Position numbers and translations under genes: made by a program. A DNA stretch of 7,282 nucleotides. It comes from Pseudomonadota bacterium (GTDB lineage: Bacteria; Pseudomonadota; Alphaproteobacteria; Rhizobiales; Rhizobiaceae). The stretch is from the NCBI GenBank assembly GCA_023428515.1, contig JAEYXI010000514.1, positions 1-7,282 of the forward strand. The letters are read 5' to 3'. Numbering within the stretch: the first letter of the stretch is position 1; every line of letters starts with the position of its first letter. Below, piece by piece: positions 1 through 6,468 of this stretch. The notes beneath the pieces were generated by a model. The model did not search any database. It saw nothing but the letters and a program-made list of their open reading frames with translations, and had not been told where the DNA came from.

Positions 1-398
1 AGCCCGTCCCGCAAAAGACGGTTGCGCAAAAGACGGCGCAGAAGACTGCCCTCGCTCTGCCCAAGTCGGTCGACCGCCCGCCGGGGAAGCCGCAAAAGAT
101 CGTCACCGGCTCGATCAGCCGGCCCGACAAGCCGACCTTCGTGCAGACGAAGTCCAAGGTGAACCTGCGGGCGCAGGCGAAAGCCGATGCGCCGATCATA
201 GCCACGCTGGAGCCCAGGACCGTGATGCGCGAACTGGCGCGGTCGGGAGATTGGCGGCTGGTGATGGGCGACGGCCGCAAGGGCTGGGTGCGAAACGACT
301 ATCTGGCGAAGCCGACATTTTTGCCGCGCCGGCCGAAGCTGCCGGTGGCCGAGGTGAGCCAGGCGAAAGCGCCCGCCAAACCAGAAAAGTCCCGATAA
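1..398 (+). CDS. Bacterial SH3-domain protein, C-terminal part (5' end outside window)
   Basis: The reading frame is open from the left edge (first full codon at base 3) to TAA at 396-398, so the true start lies upstream; the GTG at 141 is only an internal codon. About 45 residues of low-complexity sequence rich in Lys, Gln, Ala and Pro come first, including QKTVA-QKTA-QKTA, encoded partly by a 12-base direct repeat at 10-21 and 25-36. An SH3b/SH3_3-type domain follows at about 160-310, with the usual pattern of VNLRAQ, a central hydrophobic strand, a GDWRLV turn and a GWVRNDYL end. A basic, Pro/Ala-rich tail closes the protein. Such domains usually sit in exported proteins and bind peptidoglycan or peptides. 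No signal peptide can be checked because the N-terminus is missing, so location and ligand are inference. Confidence 0.85.
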   Translation, partial: PVPQKTVAQKTAQKTALALPKSVDRPPGKPQKIVTGSISRPDKPTFVQTKSKVNLRAQAKADAPIIATLEPRTVMRELARSGDWRLVMGDGRKGWVRNDYLAKPTFLPRRPKLPVAEVSQAKAPAKPEKSR

Positions 399-404
399 TA
401 CCGC

Positions 405-641
405 TTAGAACGCCCTGAAGGTCAGCGTGGTCAGCGAACGCACGATACCAGGCACGTTGGCGACATGTTCGTTGATGAACTTGCCGATGTCGTCCTCGGT
501 ATCGACGTAGATCTTCATCAGGAGATCATATTCGCCGCTGGTCGAATAGAGCTCCGAGACGATTTCGCGCTCGAACAGCGCATCGGCGACCTCGTAGGTC
601 TTGCCCGGCTGGCACTGGAGCTGCACGAAAACGGCTCTCAT
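405..641 (-). CDS. Stand-alone Lrp/AsnC ligand-binding (RAM) domain protein
   Basis: This 78-residue protein is only the RAM (regulation of amino acid metabolism) fold found at the C-terminus of Lrp/AsnC regulators. Visible landmarks are the opening strand MRAVFVQLQC, the loop TSGEYDLLMKI (34-44), which lines the effector pocket in the family, and the closing PGIVRSLTTLTF (64-75). There is no helix-turn-helix and no room for one, so it cannot bind DNA as an ordinary Lrp does. Known stand-alone RAM proteins form dimers or decamers and bind amino acids, and may modulate full-length Lrp partners; the ligand here is unknown. The ATG at 641 is preceded by GGAAAG (648-653) at suitable spacing. The gene ends 6 bp from the SH3 gene in convergent orientation, and the hydrolase gene lies 85 bp upstream on the same strand, so co-transcription is possible. 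Confidence 0.88.
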   Translation of the reverse strand: MRAVFVQLQCQPGKTYEVADALFEREIVSELYSTSGEYDLLMKIYVDTEDDIGKFINEHVANVPGIVRSLTTLTFRAF

Positions 642-703
642 CGCGGTCTTTCCATTGTCGCGGAGGCCTCTGAGCTCCCGCGTTCATTGCTGTCGAACCA
701 GTC

Positions 704-728
704 GATAGCTCTTTAGCCCGCCGCTATC
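704..728. repeat. Short inverted repeat at the hydrolase stop codon
   Basis: GATAGC at 704-709 is an exact inverted match to GCTATC at 723-728, with a 13-base gap. The right arm overlaps the TGA stop (727-729) of the hydrolase gene. It could form a weak hairpin in the transcript running leftward. No T-run follows on either strand, so I do not call it a terminator. A 6-bp match may be chance. Confidence 0.25.
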
Positions 729-1554
729 AATCCGCCAGCAAGGCCTGCGTCAAGGGGTGCGCCGGATCGGCAAGCCCGTCGACGATGTTGAAATGATGCC
801 GGTCGGGCTCCTCGACATAGGCCGTCGCGCCGCCGGCGCCGATCCAGGCATTGGCCAGAAGCTTGCTCTGGCGGATGAATTCCGAGCGCTCGCCGCCACC
901 GACCCAGCAGGTGACGCGCACGCTTTCGAGGGGCTCGAGGAAGACCGGGCTCTCGGCCGCCGCCTCGGCATGGTCGATGCGGAGCGTCTCGTTCATGGCG
1001 GTGCGCATCAAGGGCCGGAGATCATGCAGGCCGGAGATCGATACCACGTTGCGGATACGGCCCTTCACCGGCTGCGACAGGGGCGTATCGGTGCAGACCA
1101 GGCGCGTCGCCAGGTGCCCGCCCGCCGAATGCCCGGTCAGGTGGATCGGACCGCCGACCATGCCGGCTATCTTTTCCACCGCAGCGCCGATCTCGGCAGC
1201 GATGCCGGCGATGCGGTTTTCAGGGCAGAGCGTGTAGGTTGGCATGGCAACTGCGTAACCCTGCGCGACCGGCCCCTTGGCCAGATGCGACCAGAAGCTC
1301 TGGTCGAAGCGCATCCAGTAGCCGCCATGGATGAAGATCACGAGGCCTTTCGGCTCCGTATCGGGCAGGAAAAGGTCGAAACGGTTGCGCGGGCGATCCC
1401 CATAGGAAAGGCCGGACTTCACCCTGCCGGCCGCCTCGCGCTCCTCGCGATAGGCCGTTGCCGGGGCGACCCAGGCATCCGGCCAGCGGTCGCCACCGGC
1501 AATGTTGGCGCCGTTGGTGTAGGCGTTGTCCCAGTCCTGGATTTTGTGATGCAT
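727..1554 (-). CDS. Alpha/beta hydrolase, HGGXW kynurenine-formamidase-like family
   Basis: This 275-residue cytoplasmic-type serine hydrolase has no signal peptide or membrane segment. The oxyanion-hole motif HGGYW is at 76-80, and the nucleophile elbow GHSAGG at 141-146 places the catalytic Ser at 143. The likely catalytic His is in DRHHFNIVDGL (His253 or 254). The acid is less clear; the conserved-looking GGGERSEFIRQS (219-230) is the place to look. HGGXW with GHSAGG is typical of kynurenine formamidase-like esterases and amidases, which cleave N-formyl or ester bonds, but the family is broad and I cannot assign a substrate. The ATG at 1554 has a strong GGAGG (complement of 1560-1564) five bases upstream, which fixes the start. 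It is transcribed divergently from the DUF1989-GcvT gene, suggesting shared control and perhaps a shared pathway. Confidence 0.9.
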   Translation of the reverse strand: MHHKIQDWDNAYTNGANIAGGDRWPDAWVAPATAYREEREAAGRVKSGLSYGDRPRNRFDLFLPDTEPKGLVIFIHGGYWMRFDQSFWSHLAKGPVAQGYAVAMPTYTLCPENRIAGIAAEIGAAVEKIAGMVGGPIHLTGHSAGGHLATRLVCTDTPLSQPVKGRIRNVVSISGLHDLRPLMRTAMNETLRIDHAEAAAESPVFLEPLESVRVTCWVGGGERSEFIRQSKLLANAWIGAGGATAYVEEPDRHHFNIVDGLADPAHPLTQALLAD

Positions 1555-1699
1555 GCCGTCCTCCGTGCCGCTTCATAGCCGCCACGCCATGGACTGTCAT
1601 CCGTCGGCGCGGCCGCATGTGCAGGACCTCGCCTCGAAGTCGCCACCAGTTTCCGCTATGCCGGTTGAGGATCGCTATCCCTTGCCCGCCGCGAGGGCG

Positions 1700-1730
1700 T
1701 TGGATATTCTTGTCATTAAAATAATCTTCC
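1700..1730 (+). promoter_or_regulatory. AT-rich putative promoter/operator region before the DUF1989-GcvT gene
   Basis: The 222-bp divergent gap (1555-1776) is GC-rich except for this stretch. It contains TTGTCA at 1710-1715 (one mismatch to a -35 hexamer), TAAAAT at 1717-1722 and AATAAT at 1720-1725 (each one mismatch to a -10 hexamer). ATTA-AAA-TAAT at 1715-1725 is a small perfect palindrome. The hexamers are not at standard 16-18 bp spacing, so I cannot name one promoter. The position, 50-75 bp upstream of the preferred ATG, fits a control region. Confidence 0.3.
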
Positions 1731-1776
1731 GGTGAAGCAACTAGGCGTATTCGCCAAGGACCACGGGACGAAATCG

Positions 1777-4146
1777 ATGCTCAACCTCAGCTATCCCGAG
1801 GTGATCCCCGGCCCGCCCAGGCCGAGCGCGATCATCACGCCTGGCAGGTTCTCGCTGCCGGCAGGAACCGAGCGCTACACGGTGCCGGGAGGCGGCGCGC
1901 TGCTGGTCGACGTCGAAGCCGGCGACAACGTGACAATCGCCAACACCGAGGGTGGGCAGGCCTGCGAACTCGTCGCGCTCGACAAAGGGGGCCGCTCTGA
2001 CTCCGGCATTCTCGGCGCTTCGGCCAACAGCAATGCCGCCGGCCTGAAAGCCCTTCTGCTCTCGGGCGAGGAAAGCCTCAGGCAGTTCCGCCTGAAGATC
2101 GAGCGGCGCGGCATCAACCTCGCCGGCGCCGAAGCCCTCCGCTTTTTCGGTGAGGCGACGCCTGCCGGCGCTGAAGAAAGCTTCACCGTCCAGCGCGCGG
2201 GCTCGCTGATCGTCGCTGCGCCCGGCGGGCCGATGTCGCTCGAGGCGCAGGACACGGTGACGCCGCTGACGCTGAGGATCGACCGCGCACGTATCAAGTC
2301 GATAGGGAAATTCGAGCTGCCCGATCCGCTCGCCGACCCGGTGCTCGACCGCCGCGTGAAGTCGCAGACGGCCGAAGCCTACTTCGTCAAGGCCGGCGAC
2401 TACATCCAGATCATCGATGTCGATGGCCGGCAGTGCACCGACTTCCAGTGTTTTTCGGCGCGCAAGCTCGATGCCGGCAAGGACCATCCGCTCGACGTGA
2501 CGACGACACGCACGCTGATGGGTGCCAGCTATCCGATGCCCGGCCTGCACTCGAAATACTACGACCAGGACATGGAGCCGCTGGTCGAGGTGGTGCAGGA
2601 CACTTGCGGCCGCCACGACGCCTTCGCGCTCGCCTGCGCTGCAAAATATTACGACGATATCGGTTATCCGGGTCACCCCAACTGCTCGACCAACTTCAAC
2701 ACGGCGCTGTCGGACAAGGGCGTCACGCCCCGCGCCGGCTGGATGGCGGTCAATTTCTTCTTCAACACGTCGATCGACGCGCAGGGGCTTGTGGTCTCCG
2801 ACGAACCCTGGTCCCGACCGGGCGACTACGTGCTCCTGCGCGCGCTGACGGATCTCGTCTGCGTATCCTCCGCCTGCCCTGACGACACCACGCCGGCAAA
2901 CGGCTGGAACCTCACCGACATCCACGTTCGCACCTATAGCGGCGCCGAAAAATTCACCCGAGCGGTAGCGAGAAGAATGAGCCCCGACGCCGAACCCGTC
3001 ATGACCCGCGAAACCGCCTTCCATTCGAGCTTTGCGAAACACACGCGCAACTTCGTCGAGTACAAAGGCTACTGGCTCGCCAACTCCTTCGCCAAGGCCG
3101 GACCTATCGAGGAATACTGGGCCTGCCGCGAGAAGGCGGTGGTGATGGACCTGTCGCCGCTCCGCAAGTTCGAGGTGACCGGCCCGGATTCGGAAGCGCT
3201 GCTGCAATATGTGCTGACGCGCGACGTGAAGAAGCTCGGCGTCGGCCAGGTCGTCTATTCGGCCATGTGCTACGAGCATGGCGGCATGATCGACGACGGC
3301 ACGTTGCTCAGGCTCGGCCGTGACAATTTCCGCTGGATCGGCGGCGACGATTTCGGCGGCACATGGCTGCGCCAGCAGGCTGAGAAGCTCGGCCTCAAGG
3401 TCATGGTCCGCTCCTCGACCGACCAGATGCACAACATCGCCGTGCAGGGACCAAAGAGCCGCGACATTCTCAAGGAGTTCGTCTGGACGTCGCCCGTCCA
3501 ACCCTCGATCGGCGAGCTCGAATGGTTCCGTTTCGCGGTCGCCCGCATCGGCGATGCGCAAGGCGTGCCTGTCGTCGTCTCGCGCACGGGCTACACCGGC
3601 GAACTCGGCTACGAGATCTTCTGCCATCCGCGCGACGCCGAAAAAGTGTTCGACGCCGTATGGGAAGCCGGCCAGCCGCATGGGCTGAAGCCGATGGGCA
3701 TGGCGGCGCTCGACATGGTGCGCATCGAGGCGGGGCTGGTCTTCGCCGGCACCGAATTCTCCGACGAGACCGATCCGTTCGAGGCGGGCATCGGCTTCAC
3801 CGTGCCGCTGAAGAGCAAGCCGGACGACTTCATCGGCCGCACGGCATTGATCCGCCGCAAGGACAACCCGGCGCGCAAGTTGGTCGGGCTGGAGATCGAT
3901 GGCAATGTCGATGTCGGCCACGGCGATTGCGTGCATCTGGGACGCCCCCAGATCGGCGTCGTCACCTCGTCGATGCGCTCGCCCGTGCTCGGCAAGAACA
4001 TCGCGCTTGCCCGCGTCGACATCGCGCATTCCGAGATCGGCACCGAGGTCGAGGTCGGCAAGCTCGACGGCCACCAGAAGCGCCTGCCGGCCAGGATCGT
4101 CGCCTTCCCGCACTACGATCCGCAGAAGACCAAGCCGCGGTCCTGA
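1777..4146 (+). CDS. DUF1989-like repeat + DUF1989 + GcvT-type aminomethyltransferase fusion
   Basis: This is a 789-residue soluble protein counted from ATG 1777. An in-frame GTG at 1732 would add 15 residues but has no purine-rich ribosome site, whereas GGGACG (1765-1770) precedes the ATG. Residues ~18-175 look like a degenerate DUF1989 copy (AGDNVTIANTEGGQACEL, from 48). Residues ~195-390 are a full DUF1989 domain: AGDYIQIIDVDGRQCTDF (from 206), DTCGRHD (275-281), NCSTN (302-306), NFFFN (326-330) and PGDYVLLRA (348-356). Residues ~410-785 are a GcvT module: GGMIDD (502-507, Asp506 in the folate-site position), SRTGYTGELGYE (602-613) and RIEAG (649-653). GcvT relatives pass one-carbon units to tetrahydrofolate, and DUF1989 includes carboxyguanidine deiminase subunits. 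The domains are well supported. The substrate is unknown, and glycine-cleavage GcvT itself is unlikely given the extra 400 residues and no gcvH or gcvP nearby. Confidence 0.9.
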   Translation: MLNLSYPEVIPGPPRPSAIITPGRFSLPAGTERYTVPGGGALLVDVEAGDNVTIANTEGGQACELVALDKGGRSDSGILGASANSNAAGLKALLLSGEESLRQFRLKIERRGINLAGAEALRFFGEATPAGAEESFTVQRAGSLIVAAPGGPMSLEAQDTVTPLTLRIDRARIKSIGKFELPDPLADPVLDRRVKSQTAEAYFVKAGDYIQIIDVDGRQCTDFQCFSARKLDAGKDHPLDVTTTRTLMGASYPMPGLHSKYYDQDMEPLVEVVQDTCGRHDAFALACAAKYYDDIGYPGHPNCSTNFNTALSDKGVTPRAGWMAVNFFFNTSIDAQGLVVSDEPWSRPGDYVLLRALTDLVCVSSACPDDTTPANGWNLTDIHVRTYSGAEKFTRAVARRMSPDAEPVMTRETAFHSSFAKHTRNFVEYKGYWLANSFAKAGPIEEYWACREKAVVMDLSPLRKFEVTGPDSEALLQYVLTRDVKKLGVGQVVYSAMCYEHGGMIDDGTLLRLGRDNFRWIGGDDFGGTWLRQQAEKLGLKVMVRSSTDQMHNIAVQGPKSRDILKEFVWTSPVQPSIGELEWFRFAVARIGDAQGVPVVVSRTGYTGELGYEIFCHPRDAEKVFDAVWEAGQPHGLKPMGMAALDMVRIEAGLVFAGTEFSDETDPFEAGIGFTVPLKSKPDDFIGRTALIRRKDNPARKLVGLEIDGNVDVGHGDCVHLGRPQIGVVTSSMRSPVLGKNIALARVDIAHSEIGTEVEVGKLDGHQKRLPARIVAFPHYDPQKTKPRS

Positions 4147-4153
4147 GTTTGTC

Positions 4154-4197
4154 GCAATTCCGGACGGAAAACCGGTGCCCACTTTTCCTGGAATTGC
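4154..4197. repeat. Structured intergenic inverted repeat between convergent genes
   Basis: GCAATTCC at 4154-4161 pairs perfectly with GGAATTGC at 4190-4197. Inside it GGAAAA at 4166-4171 pairs with TTTTCC at 4183-4188, leaving a bulge of GGAC against a single T and an 11-base loop. The element fills almost the whole 56-bp gap between two gene ends. No T-run follows, so it is not a standard intrinsic terminator, though a two-sided hairpin could still end or stabilise both transcripts. I recall near-identical sequences being very common between genes in Mesorhizobium and relatives; that recollection is unverified here. Confidence 0.65.
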
Positions 4198-4202
4198 TCT
4201 AG

Positions 4203-5219
4203 CTACTTGCGGGCGGCAAACACCCTGAAGCCGCCTTCATTGCGCAGCTCGTGGACTTCCTTGAAGGCGGCCTTCAGCGGCTGGTCGTAAGGCAGACCGC
4301 GGTTCGCCACCATCAGCAACTGTCCTCCCGGTTTCAGCGCTCCCGACGCCGCCTTGATCATCGCCTGGCCTATGCCGGGTTCCGCGGCGCGGCCCTGGTG
4401 GAAGGGCGGGTTCATGACGATGAGGTCGTATGTCCGCTCGACCTTCTCGCCGACGAGATCGAGCCAGAAGAAGCCGAACTCGGAGGCGCCGGGCAGGTTT
4501 GCGAGATTTTCCTTCGCCGCCTCCAGCGATCGGTAGTCGGCTTCATAGAGATCTATCGACTCGACACCCTTCGTCCGCTCCGCCAGCATCGCCGAGAGAT
4601 AGCCCCAGCCCGCACAAAAATCTGCAGCCGCGCCCTTGGCGGCCTCGGGCAGGCATTCCGCCAGCAGGAGCGAACCGGCATCGATCCGGTCATGCGAGAA
4701 CATACCCGGCGCGGTGTTGAACCGCCGGTCAACAAGTGTCGGCTCGGGTCGAAGCGCCGCGATGAGCGCTGCCGCGTCATCCGGCCGCCGCAGCCAGAAG
4801 GCGACACCGTGGTATTTCGGGATCGAGGACTCGATACCGGCCAGCTTCGCCATGCGCTTGCGCAGCGAGCCGATGCCGTCGTCATTGCTGCCGGCGACGA
4901 GGATGAGCCCGCCTGGCACAACCCGCTCCACCGCATCCGCGATCCAGCCCTCATTCTCGCCGCGATGCCGGCCCGCTAGGACAAGCGCACCGTCGTAGCC
5001 GGTTCCCTCGGGCAGGGGCGAGACCATCTTTCCCGCTGCTTCCAGTGTGCGGACATGCGGGCGAAAGCCCTGCACCAGATGCAGCTCGGCGCCAAAACCC
5101 TCAGGCAGGCGGTAACCCGGCTCCGCGCCGAGGAACAAGAATCGCTCGTGAGTAGGGGTAACGAGCGCCCCGTTCTCGAAAGGATAGAACAGCGTGTCGA
5201 GAGGACGGCTTGGCTTCAT
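4203..5219 (-). CDS. rsmC: RsmC-like 16S rRNA guanine-N2 methyltransferase
   Basis: This 338-residue class I SAM-dependent methyltransferase has the two-domain plan and length of E. coli RsmC (about 343), which makes m2G1207 in 16S rRNA of the 30S subunit. The N-terminal half (1-160) is a degenerate methyltransferase-like domain. The RIDAGSLLL stretch (178-186) matches the RsmC linker. The catalytic half carries motif I DFCAGWGYLS (200-209), an acidic SAM-ribose position in DLYEADY (223-229), motif IV NPPFHQG (270-276) and a conserved C-terminal VANRGLPY (304-311). NPPFH is the hallmark of guanine-N2 RNA methyltransferases. Motif I has Cys202 where the first glycine is usual (see findings). 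The ATG at 5219 has only a weak GGAA about ten bases upstream. It is divergent from the nitronate monooxygenase gene. RlmG is the nearest alternative, but length and C-terminus fit RsmC better. Confidence 0.85.
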   Translation of the reverse strand: MKPSRPLDTLFYPFENGALVTPTHERFLFLGAEPGYRLPEGFGAELHLVQGFRPHVRTLEAAGKMVSPLPEGTGYDGALVLAGRHRGENEGWIADAVERVVPGGLILVAGSNDDGIGSLRKRMAKLAGIESSIPKYHGVAFWLRRPDDAAALIAALRPEPTLVDRRFNTAPGMFSHDRIDAGSLLLAECLPEAAKGAAADFCAGWGYLSAMLAERTKGVESIDLYEADYRSLEAAKENLANLPGASEFGFFWLDLVGEKVERTYDLIVMNPPFHQGRAAEPGIGQAMIKAASGALKPGGQLLMVANRGLPYDQPLKAAFKEVHELRNEGGFRVFAARK

Positions 5220-5325
5220 ATATGCTTGGTTCCATTGCTGTGCGCTGGACCGCCGGCTTGCCGCAAATGGCGCAGGCGCTTTTCAAGGCCGGGTGTAGAC
5301 TGAGCCGTGAACGGAGGAAACCATC

Positions 5326-6405
5326 ATGTGGCGAGACCGCATAATTCTCGACCTGTTCGGCATCGAGCATCCGATCCTGCTGGCGCCGATGGCTGGCCCC
5401 GTCCTCTCCGAGATGGCGATCGCGGTGGCGAAGGCCGGCGGACTCGGAGCGCTTCCGTCGGCACTGCTCAGCCACGAACAGACGCGCACCGAGATGGCGA
5501 AAATCCGCGCCGCCACAACCAAGCCGATCAACATGAACTTCTTCTGCCATGTGCCGCCCGCCTATGACGAGGGGCGGGAAATGGCGTGGCGCGAGAAGCT
5601 CAAACCCTATTACGCCGAACTCGGCGTCGATCCCGCCGCACCTATCCCGGCGTCGAACCGCACGCCCTTCGACGAGGCGCTTTGCGAGACGGTCGAGGAA
5701 CTGCGGCCCGAGGTGGTCAGCTTCCATTTCGGCCTGCCGCCGGCGCCGCTCGTCACCCGCGTCAAGGCTGCCGGCGCCAAGGTGATCGCATCCGCGACCA
5801 CGGTGCGTGAGGCGATCTGGCTCGAAGAGCGTGGCTGCGACGCGATCATCGCGCAGGGCTTCGAAGCGGGCGGACATCGCGGCATCTTCCTTTCCGACCA
5901 CGCCGATCAGCAGGTCGGCACCATGGCGCTCGTCCCGCAGGTCGCCGACGCAGTGAAGGTCCCGGTGATCGCGGCGGGCGGCATCGCCGACGGGCGCGGC
6001 ATCGCCGCCGCCTTGGCGCTTGGCGCATCCGCCGTACAGGTCGGAACGGCCTATCTCTTCTGCCCGGAAGCCAAGATCACCGCGCCGCACCGCACAGCGC
6101 TGAAGGCCGCATTCGACGACGACACCGTGCTGACGCGCGTCTTTACCGGCCGTCCGGCGCGCGGCATCGCCAACCGCATCATCCGCGAGGTCGGCGCCAT
6201 GTCCGACCTGCCGCCAGCCTTCCCGCTGGCCGGCGGCGCGCTGATGCCACTCAGGGGAAAAAGCGAGCCTGCCGGCTCCGGCGACTTCTCGCCGCTCTGG
6301 TCGGGGCAGGCGATGCGGCTCGGCCGCGAGATGTCCACCGAGGAACTGACGCGCACGCTGGTACGGGAAGCGCAGGAACGCCTGCGGCAGGTGGCGGTTA
6401 GCTGA
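5326..6405 (+). CDS. Nitronate monooxygenase (FMN-dependent, class I, 2-nitropropane dioxygenase family)
   Basis: This 359-residue TIM-barrel flavoprotein oxidises alkyl nitronates such as propionate-3-nitronate with O2, giving a carbonyl compound plus nitrite or nitrate; it is a cytoplasmic detoxification enzyme. Motifs in order are HPILLAPMAG (15-24), MNFFCH (70-75), SFHFGLP (132-138) with His134 in the catalytic position, QGFEAGGHRG (177-186), VIAAGGIADGRG (214-225), GASAVQVGTAYL (233-244, FMN phosphate region) and a C-terminal SPLWSGQ (322-328). This set is the class I signature, and the length is normal. GGAGGA (5313-5318) lies seven bases before the ATG and fixes the start. The 106-bp upstream gap is shared divergently with rsmC, and no clear promoter hexamers are visible there. 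The gene converges on pnp. The assignment to family is firm; the exact nitronate substrate is not. Confidence 0.93.
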   Translation: MWRDRIILDLFGIEHPILLAPMAGPVLSEMAIAVAKAGGLGALPSALLSHEQTRTEMAKIRAATTKPINMNFFCHVPPAYDEGREMAWREKLKPYYAELGVDPAAPIPASNRTPFDEALCETVEELRPEVVSFHFGLPPAPLVTRVKAAGAKVIASATTVREAIWLEERGCDAIIAQGFEAGGHRGIFLSDHADQQVGTMALVPQVADAVKVPVIAAGGIADGRGIAAALALGASAVQVGTAYLFCPEAKITAPHRTALKAAFDDDTVLTRVFTGRPARGIANRIIREVGAMSDLPPAFPLAGGALMPLRGKSEPAGSGDFSPLWSGQAMRLGREMSTEELTRTLVREAQERLRQVAVS

Positions 6406-6406
6406 T

Positions 6407-6443
6407 CCACAAAACAAAACGGGCGCGACTTTCGCCGCGCCCG
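6407..6443 (-). terminator. Intrinsic terminator of pnp
   Basis: CGGGCGCG at 6420-6427 pairs with CGCGCCCG at 6436-6443 (eight GC pairs, eight-base loop). Read leftward, the stem is followed by TTTTGTTTTG, giving a textbook Rho-independent terminator 25 bp after the pnp stop. On the plus strand the hairpin is followed by CTCCAATT with no T-run, so for the nitronate monooxygenase transcript it offers only a hairpin and probably no efficient termination. Confidence 0.88.
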
Positions 6444-6468
6444 CTCCAATTCACAAGTCCTGTATAAA

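Noticed and set aside
10..36. Two 12-base direct repeats (CGCAAAAGACGG) near the left edge.
   Set aside because: They lie in frame in the SH3 protein and encode a simple QKT repeat of low-complexity linker; two copies with a 15-base period do not indicate a CRISPR or mobile element.
659..682. Inverted CGCGG/CCGCG upstream of the RAM-domain gene as a possible operator.
   Set aside because: Only five GC pairs around a 14-base gap, easily expected by chance at this base composition.
757..1578. A 273-codon plus-strand frame opposite the hydrolase.
   Set aside because: Same antisense effect; the hydrolase strand has HGGYW, GHSAGG and a GGAGG ribosome site.
1741..4182. An 813-codon open frame on the minus strand covering the whole fusion gene, longer than the plus-strand gene.
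   Set aside because: Its product is Arg/Asp/Ala/His-rich with no recognisable domain, while the plus strand encodes clear DUF1989 and GcvT motifs. Long antisense frames are expected opposite GC-rich genes with strong third-position bias.
3522..4202. A 226-codon plus-strand frame overlapping the GcvT region in another frame, first suspected as a frameshifted tail.
   Set aside because: The main frame continues unbroken through all GcvT motifs to 4146, so no frameshift is needed, and this product is Arg-rich shadow sequence.
5220..5325. Possible divergent promoters between rsmC and the nitronate monooxygenase gene.
   Set aside because: A promoter is expected here, but no pair of hexamers at correct spacing reaches a convincing match on either strand.
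5101..6417. A 438-codon minus-strand frame opposite the nitronate monooxygenase and the start of rsmC.
   Set aside because: It overlaps two well-supported genes and its translation is low-complexity Arg/Gly/Asp-rich sequence without a domain.
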